Source: an uncultured Mailhella sp. (GTDB lineage Bacteria; Desulfobacterota; Desulfovibrionia; Desulfovibrionales; Desulfovibrionaceae). Taken from it: 6,152 nucleotides of DNA. Shown here one piece after another: positions 1-4,503 of this stretch; the stretch's first letter is position 1; the number at the start of each line of letters is the position of its first letter. The translations under genes were made by a program, and so were the position numbers. The DNA is taken from NCBI GenBank assembly GCA_948482415.1, contig CAOMFZ010000122.1:1-6152 (forward strand), in the 5' to 3' direction. The notes beneath the pieces were generated by a model. That model ran no database searches. It saw only the letters and a list, made by a program, of their open reading frames with translations, and had not been told where the DNA came from.

Positions 1-89
1 TCCATAACAGGGCTTTGAGGGGGATTGGGGGAGCGGTAGCCGTTTGCGAGTTTATAAGCGTTACGGATGGCGTCAGCAGAGATAATCAT
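1..89 (-). CDS. Partial hypothetical protein running off the left edge
   Basis: An open frame starts at an ATG (87-89) and reads leftward without a stop for 29 codons to the window edge. It begins MIISADAIRNAY and continues through a Pro/Ser-rich stretch (SPNPPQSP). No family is recognised. The ribosome binding site is poor: a GGGA lies just upstream, with no AGGAG. It lies about 90 bases beyond the brnA stop on the same strand, so it could be the next gene of that unit. The first codons (IISA) fall inside a repeat that recurs inverted at the right edge. The Pro-rich part comes from C-tracts (complement of GGGGG-N3-GGGGG at 18-30), which could equally be non-coding repeat. Treat it as a possible gene start only. 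Confidence 0.3.
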   Translation of the reverse strand, partial: MIISADAIRNAYKLANGYRSPNPPQSPVM

Positions 90-134
90 TTTCCCAAGAA
101 AAACAAAAATCCTAATGTTAAGTGGAAATGCTCT
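74..134 (-). repeat. Dispersed repeat, left copy
   Basis: Read on the minus strand, this segment starts AGAGCATTTCC, continues through TAACATT and CTTGGG, and ends ATTATCTCTGCTG. The same blocks in the same order occur on the plus strand at 6052-6114, with about 50 of 63 positions matching by hand alignment and a 2-base gap. The two copies are inverted relative to each other and lie at the two edges of the window. Both lie downstream of a gene read in the same direction (brnA here, the transporter at the right). It may be an intergenic repeat family or a shared 5' leader of paralogous genes. Confidence 0.6.
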
Positions 135-179
135 GAAATTAAGCCGGCGTATTTCCTTTATCAGCAAGTTACAGGCAAC

Positions 180-386
180 TTATTTCTGCCATGCCAATTC
201 TTTTTTGTTTTTGGCACAGTCTTTCAAGAAAGAGTTGATAAGTGTCTGGTAGGGGATATCCAGCTTTTGGGATAATTCCTTGAAATAGTCAAGAACATCC
301 TCATCCAGGCGGATAGTAATATTTGTCTTATTCTTTCTTGCATAAGGATTTTTTATTGCATTGGAAAAATCATACTCGGCACGCAT
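180..386 (-). CDS. brnA: BrnA-type antitoxin (ribbon-helix-helix)
   Basis: This encodes a 68-residue antitoxin of the BrnT/BrnA type II system. In this family the antitoxin neutralises a RelE-fold ribonuclease (BrnT) and represses the shared promoter. The N-terminus MRAEYDFSNAIKNPYA matches the usual BrnA opening (xxEYDFSxAxxNPYA). Residues 22-30 (NITIRLDED) form the DNA-contacting beta strand of a ribbon-helix-helix fold, and the rest supplies the two helices ending KELAWQK. The start at 386 is chosen because AGGAG (complement of 395-399) lies 8 bases upstream. A longer frame to 488 would only read through brnT out of frame. The start overlaps the brnT 3' end by 17 bases, so translation is probably coupled. 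The protein looks complete although its toxin is not, which leaves it as an orphan antitoxin or promoter-binding regulator. Confidence 0.85.
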   Translation of the reverse strand: MRAEYDFSNAIKNPYARKNKTNITIRLDEDVLDYFKELSQKLDIPYQTLINSFLKDCAKNKKELAWQK

Positions 387-540
387 TTTGCTTTCTCCTT
401 TCATACTCTTTTTGTTCTGTTTTTGTTGCCTTTCTGGCAGAAATAATACGAATTGTTTCATTATTTTCACGGTAGCAATGGCAAACACCGTGTTTTTGCA
501 GATTTTTTATTGCCTTATTCGTATCCCAAGTAAAATTCAT
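370..540 (-). pseudogene. brnT: BrnT toxin remnant with internal in-frame deletion
   Basis: The frame is 56 codons, against roughly 90 for BrnT toxins. It starts MNFTWDTNKAIKNLQKHGV, the typical BrnT N-terminus (xFxWDxxKxxxNxxKHGV). It then jumps directly to CHCYRENNETIRIISARKAT, the typical BrnT C-terminal half. The residues that normally lie between (the FEEAxxVFxDP... to the central beta strands) are absent, about 30-40 codons. The frame is kept across the junction and ends TEQKEYERRKQNACRV before TGA at 370-372. The missing core belongs to the RelE-like ribonuclease fold, so toxin activity is very unlikely. Retention of the frame and of the overlap with brnA may preserve translational coupling. 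No strong ribosome binding site precedes the ATG. A genuinely short BrnT-like protein is the alternative. Confidence 0.75.
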
Positions 541-557
541 AATACTGTCTTATATTT

Positions 558-578
558 TGTAATTATATTGTAAGTACA
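558..578. promoter_or_regulatory. Imperfect 21-bp palindrome, possible BrnA operator
   Basis: The sequence TGTAATTATA-T-TGTAAGTACA has 10-base arms matching at 8 of 10 positions around one central base. It covers the -10 element of the brnT promoter. BrnA is known to autorepress its operon through its ribbon-helix-helix domain, so this is the natural candidate operator. The assignment is by position only. Confidence 0.4.
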
Positions 579-594
579 TTTTTTCAGAAGTCAA
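567..594 (-). promoter_or_regulatory. Sigma-70-type promoter for brnT-brnA
   Basis: Read on the minus strand, TTGACT (589-594) and TACAAT (567-572) are separated by 16 bases. Each differs from the consensus at one position. Transcription would start around 560, about 20 bases upstream of the brnT ATG at 540. Confidence 0.6.
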
Positions 595-654
595 GAATAC
601 TTACGCTTTGTTATAGAAAGAGGTTGATAATCAATCGCCTATAAAATATATCTT

Positions 655-715
655 CTTGTTTTTCTGAAAGAAAAACAAGCAATGTGGGGGTATGGGGGAA
701 ATCATTTCCCCCATA
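655..715. repeat. Compound element of two tandem perfect palindromes
   Basis: The first palindrome (655-679) has 11-base arms, CTTGTTTTTCT and AGAAAAACAAG, around GAA. The second (691-715) has 12-base arms, TATGGGGGAAAT and ATTTCCCCCATA, around one base. They are separated by 11 bases that end in another GGGGG (686-690), so the C-tract at 708-712 could pair with either of two G-tracts. Neither stem is followed by a T-run on either strand, so these are not classical terminators. The G-tracts stand out in AT-rich surroundings. The layout (A/T-armed hairpin, GGGGG-TAT-GGGGG, C-rich closing arm) looks like a REP-like structured intergenic element. It lies between the 3' end of the sigma-54 regulator and the brnT promoter. 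Confidence 0.6.
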
Positions 716-753
716 AAAAGAAAATTTTATAATTATCTTTTGTAGTTATAAAA
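715..753 (-). terminator. Weak AT-rich hairpin with T-tract, possible terminator of the regulator
   Basis: On the minus strand, TTTTATAACTA and TAATTATAAAA can pair around a 7-base loop with one C-A mismatch. They are followed by TTTTCTTTTT (complement of 715-724). The stem contains almost no G-C pairs, so it would be weak. It lies about 100 bases beyond the regulator's stop codon. The rest of the gap, 754-851, is AT-rich and shows only short inverted repeats. Confidence 0.35.
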
Positions 754-851
754 TCAACCTGATACTAAAACAAAGCAAATACTTATTGTTTTTGTCAATA
801 ATTTATTACAGCTAAATGATATTATTTGAGAATATTTAGTGAAAGGTGATT

Positions 852-2339
852 TTATTCCTTATTTTTCAGCTTAGTGCGCAGGGTTGTGTAATGTATGCCG
901 AGGAGTTCGGAAGCGCTGTCTTTTCCTGATAATTTGCCTTTTGTTTTTTCAAGAACTGCTTTAATATAGCGTTCTTCTAATTCCTGGAGGGTAGGCCAGC
1001 CCAATTCATCAAAGGTATTTTTTATTTCTTTTTGTTCTTCCGGAATATCAAAGGAAAGCGGGCAGATTATTCTATTTTTATAGGAATCAATCATTGCCCG
1101 TTCTACAAGCTGTCTGAGCTCGCGGATATTTCCGGGCCATGAGTAGGCTGTGAGTTTTTGAATTTCTTTTTGCGTGAGAGTAGCCTGGATTTTTATGCCC
1201 ATTTCGTGGTTTTTCAATTTGATAAAATGCTTTATCAGCGGAATAATGTCGCTTTTGCGTTCGCGAAGCGGGGGAATATGAATGGGATAGACAGCCAGAC
1301 GATAATATAAATCCTGTCTGAATGTACCTTCAGCAATCATTTTTTTTAAATCTCTGTTTGTTGCGGCAATAACCCGTACATTAATGGGAATGGGGGTAGG
1401 ATTGCCTATGCGCTGGACACATCTTTGGTCAAGTACCCGCAAGAGGTGAACCTGCGCTGTCAGCGGCATTTCACCTATTTCATCAAGAAAAATTGTGCCA
1501 TTGTCGGCATATTCAAAATAGCCGGCTTTTTGGGATAAAGCGCCGGTAAACGCTCCTTTTACATAGCCGAAGAGCTCGCTTTCAATGAGTGTTTGCGGAA
1601 TGGCTCCGCAGTTGAGGCTGACAAAAGGTCCGTTGCTGTATTGAGATGCCTTGTGAATAGACTGCGCAACAACTTCTTTCCCAACCCCGGTTTCACCTAA
1701 AATCAGCACTGAGCAGTTAGTTTTTGCCACATTATTTATTTTGTTGACAACATTTTCCAAGCCGCTCAGTGTAAGAGTTTTATCGGAAAAGAAGTTTGAT
1801 TTTGTTTTCATTGTATCTTCTTGGATTGAGATATCAATAAAATCAAAATACAGTTCTTCTTTTATGGCTTTGATAAGTGTCTGCAGTTCGTTGACAGCAT
1901 GGGGCGGAAAAGTATTTACTTTATTGCTCCAAAAATTGATTAAATAGGTAAAGGAACCTTTTATAAATAAGGGAAGCCGAATGAGGGCAGAATGTTTGTA
2001 AAAAGGCAGGTCGACTGCGCTGGGGTCTTCTTCGACAGCTTGTTTTTGATAGGGGGCAAGATCGTTGATAATAAGAGGATCCAAGAGTGAAGAATCATAG
2101 GCAACAATAGGAAATTTATTATCGGTTGTTCTGACAGTGGCAAGTCCGTTAGGGTCAGTATCAAAAATAGGGATAAAAATCTTATCTTGAAATGAACCGC
2201 ATAAAATATTGATACGCACAACCGGATAAACGTTCTTGATGATTTTTAATAATAAATGCATGGCGTGATCAAGACCGTTAGTTTTGTACAGTATTTTGCA
2301 CGTTTCGCCGTTTGTTTTGAAAAAATTGAGTGTATCCAT
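852..2339 (-). CDS. Sigma-54-dependent enhancer-binding transcriptional activator (GAF, AAA+, Fis HTH)
   Basis: This encodes a 495-residue cytoplasmic activator that would use ATP hydrolysis to open sigma-54 RNA polymerase complexes. Residues about 25-165 form a GAF-like sensory region with no phosphoacceptor receiver domain, which points to a directly sensed ligand as in FhlA- or NorR-type activators. The AAA+ domain is complete: Walker A GETGVGKE (215-222), the sigma-54-contacting loop GAFTGA (262-267), Walker B TIFLDEIGE (282-290), the FRQDLYYRL arginine region (340-348) and sensor II WPGNIREL (401-408). A Fis-type helix-turn-helix closes the protein (about 465-492, GKDSASELLGIHYTTLRTKL). 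Length and domain order are normal for the class. The ATG at 2337-2339 has only a weak ribosome binding site. The gene is divergent from the ferredoxin-flavoprotein-transporter operon and is probably its activator. The ligand cannot be read from the sequence. Confidence 0.93.
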   Translation of the reverse strand: MDTLNFFKTNGETCKILYKTNGLDHAMHLLLKIIKNVYPVVRINILCGSFQDKIFIPIFDTDPNGLATVRTTDNKFPIVAYDSSLLDPLIINDLAPYQKQAVEEDPSAVDLPFYKHSALIRLPLFIKGSFTYLINFWSNKVNTFPPHAVNELQTLIKAIKEELYFDFIDISIQEDTMKTKSNFFSDKTLTLSGLENVVNKINNVAKTNCSVLILGETGVGKEVVAQSIHKASQYSNGPFVSLNCGAIPQTLIESELFGYVKGAFTGALSQKAGYFEYADNGTIFLDEIGEMPLTAQVHLLRVLDQRCVQRIGNPTPIPINVRVIAATNRDLKKMIAEGTFRQDLYYRLAVYPIHIPPLRERKSDIIPLIKHFIKLKNHEMGIKIQATLTQKEIQKLTAYSWPGNIRELRQLVERAMIDSYKNRIICPLSFDIPEEQKEIKNTFDELGWPTLQELEERYIKAVLEKTKGKLSGKDSASELLGIHYTTLRTKLKNKE

Positions 2340-2348
2340 GCGCTTGAT

Positions 2349-2367
2349 ATATAGTATTTTACTATAT
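2349..2367. promoter_or_regulatory. Perfect palindrome, possible upstream activator site 1
   Basis: ATATAGTA and TACTATAT are perfect inverted arms around TTT. The palindrome is centred about 118 bases upstream of the inferred transcription start near 2476, a normal distance for a sigma-54 activator site. It also lies 10 bases upstream of the regulator's ATG, where binding could repress the regulator's own expression. AT-rich DNA yields such palindromes by chance, so support is positional. Confidence 0.4.
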
Positions 2368-2379
2368 TATGCAATAGTG

Positions 2380-2393
2380 TTTTTCATGAAAAA
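2380..2393. promoter_or_regulatory. Perfect 14-bp palindrome, possible upstream activator site 2
   Basis: TTTTTCATGAAAAA is fully self-complementary and is centred about 90 bases upstream of the inferred operon start. It lies 28 bases centre-to-centre from the other palindrome, close to but not exactly three helical turns. The two sequences differ, so at most one may be the true Fis-HTH site. Confidence 0.35.
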
Positions 2394-2448
2394 TCAAATT
2401 TTTTTAATTCTGATAAATTAAAAACATGTAATTACAGTATGTTATGTT

Positions 2449-2466
2449 TTGACACGGAAAATGCTT
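2449..2466 (+). promoter_or_regulatory. -24/-12 (sigma-54-like) promoter for the operon
   Basis: TTGACACG-GAAA-ATGCTT aligns with the sigma-54 consensus YTGGCACG-N4-TTGCWT. CACG and the -12 GC are kept at correct spacing. The second G of the -24 GG is A here, and the first T of TTGC is A. The inferred start near 2476 gives a leader of about 27 bases. TTGACA could also serve as a -35 hexamer, but no -10 lies at 16-18 bases. A sigma-54 activator encoded next door supports the call, and the -24 deviation weakens it. Confidence 0.5.
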
Positions 2467-2502
2467 ATATTAAAGCAACAAACCAAAAAAAGGAGTTTTA
2501 TT

Positions 2503-2745
2503 ATGCCCCCAGTAATTGATAAAACAAAATGTATAGGCTGCGGAACGTGTGCAGAAATTTGCAATTCCAGTTTATTTGTTTTCAACCGCGAAAAAGATAA
2601 ATATCCTCAGGTGAAGTTTCCCGAAGAATGCTGGCACTGTGATTCTTGTGTCCTTGATTGTCCAACAAAAGCCATTTCTTTGCGTGTACCTCTTGCATAT
2701 AGTTTAATGCATGTTGATGCTTCATCAATTCATGAAAATAAGTAA
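2503..2745 (+). CDS. 2[4Fe-4S] ferredoxin, AprB-like electron-transfer partner
   Basis: This is an 80-residue soluble ferredoxin with two complete cluster motifs: C10-x2-C13-x2-C16-x3-C20 and C43-x2-C46-x2-C49-x3-C53-P. In the family fold, C53 completes the first cluster and C20 the second. The segment CWHCDSCVLDCPTKAISLR resembles the second motif of AprB, the beta subunit of adenylylsulfate reductase. It lacks the long C-terminal tail by which AprB wraps AprA and ends about 25 residues after the last Cys. The ATG at 2503 is chosen over an upstream in-frame TTG because AGGAG (2491-2495) lies 7 bases before it and the upstream part is promoter DNA. It is the first gene of the operon, 12 bases before the flavoprotein, and should shuttle electrons to or from the flavoprotein's FAD. 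No signal peptide is seen. Confidence 0.9.
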   Translation: MPPVIDKTKCIGCGTCAEICNSSLFVFNREKDKYPQVKFPEECWHCDSCVLDCPTKAISLRVPLAYSLMHVDASSIHENK

Positions 2746-2757
2746 CAGGAGAATAGT

Positions 2758-4446
2758 ATGATTCCAGTAAAGCAAGTAATCGAAGCAGATCTTCTTATAG
2801 TTGGCGGCGGCATCGGCGGTCTTATGGCTGGCATTGCAGCAGGCAAGGCAGGCTGTAAAAATGTTGTGATTATGGAAAAAAGCCATGCAAGACGCAGCGG
2901 CTCAGGTGCAACAGGCAATGACCATTTTAATGCATATGTTCCTGCTATTCATGGTGATGATATTGAGCCTGTTTTTCAGCAAACAATGCAAAGCCTTATC
3001 GGTTCATTCAAAGAACCAAGCCTTATGCATAAATTTTTGGAAAAAAGTTTTGATTTGGTAAAAATGTGGGATGAATGGGGCGTCAATATGCGTCCTACCG
3101 GAGACTGGGAATGCAAAGGTCACGCCCTTCCCGGAAAAACCCGTGCATTTTTGAAATATGACGGATCAGATCAAAAGAAAGTATTGGTTCGTGAAGCAAA
3201 AAATGTTGGCGTAAAATTTTATAATCACCACCCTGTTATTGAACTTATCCGCATTGGGGACAGAATTGCCGGTGCACTTGCTCTTGATACAACCACAGAA
3301 GAACCAAGTTTTGTACCGGTACGCGCAAAAACAGTGCTTTTAGCTACCGGTCTTACGCACCGTTTATATTTGAATGCTCCAACTCCTGCATATATGTTTA
3401 ATACCGGACACTGTCCGAACTGTGCTGGCGGGCAAGGACTGGCATGGCGTGTAGGTGCCAAAATGGTAAACTTGGAGTTCCCTTATACCCATGCCGGCCC
3501 TAAGTATTTTGAACGCTGCGGCAAAGCAACATGGATTGGCGTATACCGTTATTCCGACGGTAAGCCGGTAGGTCCATTCACAAATAAATCCGATACGCTG
3601 TATGGTGACGTAACCAGTGATATTTGGAATTCTGTATTTGAAGATGTTATGCGTAAGGGTACCGGTCCAGCATATATGGACTGCTCAGACGCAAGCAAAG
3701 AAGATATGGATTACATGCGCTGGGCTATGAAAGGTGAAGGGCTTACTGCACTTCTTGACCATATGGATAAAGAAGGTATTGATCCTCATAAAAACGGCGT
3801 TGAATTTATGCGTTATGAACCGATCCTCCATGGCCGCGGCGTTGATGTTCAGGATAATGGTGAAACCAGTGTAAAAGGCTTATTTGCTGCCGGTGATCTG
3901 GTTGGCAACGGCGGCTGTGGTATTGCTCTTGCTGCATACCTTGGCTGGGTTGGCGGACAGGCTGCTGCGGAACAGGCTAAGACAGTTGAATTCCAAAAAG
4001 CAGAAGAAACCGCTGCAATGAAAGAAAAAATGGAACTGTTCTCCTCTTTTATGGACAGAGCAGAAGGTGCTGACTGGAAAGAAGCAAATATGGCATTGCA
4101 GCAAATTATGAGCGATTATGCTCCGGCAGGTCCAAATAAAGTTCGTTCCGAAACCTTGTTGAAAGCCGGTTTGAATTATTTAGGGCAGCTTCGTCAAAAG
4201 GCAAAGGAACAAATGGGCGCAACCTGTTCTCATACCCTCATGCGTGCAGCTGAAGTTCTTGACCTTATTGACTGCGGTGAAGCACTTATGAATGCTGCTC
4301 TTGCCCGTAAGGAAACCAGAGCAAACCATATTCGTGCAGATTTCCCATTTACAAACCCGCTTCTTGGGGATAAATTCCTCAACGTTTACTTGGAAGACGG
4401 TGAAGTGAAGACAAGTTGGCGTGAAATCAGACAAGTAGAAAAATAA
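2758..4446 (+). CDS. FAD-dependent oxidoreductase, AprA/FrdA-type flavoprotein subunit
   Basis: This encodes a 562-residue cytoplasmic flavoprotein of the succinate dehydrogenase/fumarate reductase/AprA superfamily. FAD-binding features are the Rossmann start DLLIVGGGIGGLMAG (11-25), EKSHARRSGSGATG (40-53, the RSG segment near the flavin), LLATG (194-198) and the second FAD motif GLFAAGD (374-380). The C-terminal helical region carries ARKETRANHIRADFP (516-530), matching the ARxESRGxHxRxDxP motif of the superfamily. It is shorter than typical AprA (over 600 residues). The HGANR segment of SDH/FRD is replaced by GCGIALAAYLG (386-396). An unusual CPNC (219-222) sits just before the usual TGDG-like turn. 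There is no signal peptide or haem motif. The start has AGGAGA at 2747-2752. It is cotranscribed with the ferredoxin and a DASS transporter, so its substrate is probably an imported anion. The reaction is unknown; APS reductase is unlikely. Confidence 0.88.
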   Translation: MIPVKQVIEADLLIVGGGIGGLMAGIAAGKAGCKNVVIMEKSHARRSGSGATGNDHFNAYVPAIHGDDIEPVFQQTMQSLIGSFKEPSLMHKFLEKSFDLVKMWDEWGVNMRPTGDWECKGHALPGKTRAFLKYDGSDQKKVLVREAKNVGVKFYNHHPVIELIRIGDRIAGALALDTTTEEPSFVPVRAKTVLLATGLTHRLYLNAPTPAYMFNTGHCPNCAGGQGLAWRVGAKMVNLEFPYTHAGPKYFERCGKATWIGVYRYSDGKPVGPFTNKSDTLYGDVTSDIWNSVFEDVMRKGTGPAYMDCSDASKEDMDYMRWAMKGEGLTALLDHMDKEGIDPHKNGVEFMRYEPILHGRGVDVQDNGETSVKGLFAAGDLVGNGGCGIALAAYLGWVGGQAAAEQAKTVEFQKAEETAAMKEKMELFSSFMDRAEGADWKEANMALQQIMSDYAPAGPNKVRSETLLKAGLNYLGQLRQKAKEQMGATCSHTLMRAAEVLDLIDCGEALMNAALARKETRANHIRADFPFTNPLLGDKFLNVYLEDGEVKTSWREIRQVEK

Positions 4447-4460
4447 CAGTAAAAATAAAG

Positions 4461-4493
4461 TGTTGCGGCTGCCTTTTATGGGCAGCCGCAGCA
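4461..4493 (+). promoter_or_regulatory. Strong intercistronic hairpin abutting the transporter ribosome binding site
   Basis: TGTTGCGGCTGCC and GGCAGCCGCAGCA pair over 13 positions with one G-U wobble, around the 7-base loop TTTTATG. No T-run follows, so it is not a classical terminator. The stem ends at base 4493, which is also the first base of the transporter's AGGAGA (4493-4498). It may stabilise the upstream ferredoxin-flavoprotein message after processing, or tune translation of the transporter. Confidence 0.7.
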
Positions 4494-4503
4494 GGAGAAT
4501 ACT

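Noticed and set aside
15..275. Plus-strand frame opposite brnA and the left repeat
   Set aside because: It has no ribosome binding site or family resemblance, and it is antisense to the well-supported brnA.
387..488. Longer brnA frame starting at 488
   Set aside because: The extension overlaps the brnT remnant in another frame. The ATG at 386 has its own AGGAG and the canonical BrnA start.
793..798. Perfect TTGACA on the minus strand downstream of the regulator
   Set aside because: No acceptable -10 hexamer lies at 16-18 bases.
2449..2472. TTGACA (2449-2454) as a sigma-70 -35 element for the operon
   Set aside because: The only TATATT-like hexamer nearby is 11 bases away, too close, and no -10 lies at 16-18 bases.
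2449..2502. Upstream TTG start for the ferredoxin
   Set aside because: It would place the coding start on the promoter-like sequence. The ATG at 2503 has AGGAG at ideal spacing and gives the standard ferredoxin N-terminus.
2503..4446. Calling the pair AprB/AprA (APS reductase)
   Set aside because: The ferredoxin lacks the AprB tail, the flavoprotein is shorter and lacks the AprA His segment by hand alignment, and no sat or qmo genes are present.
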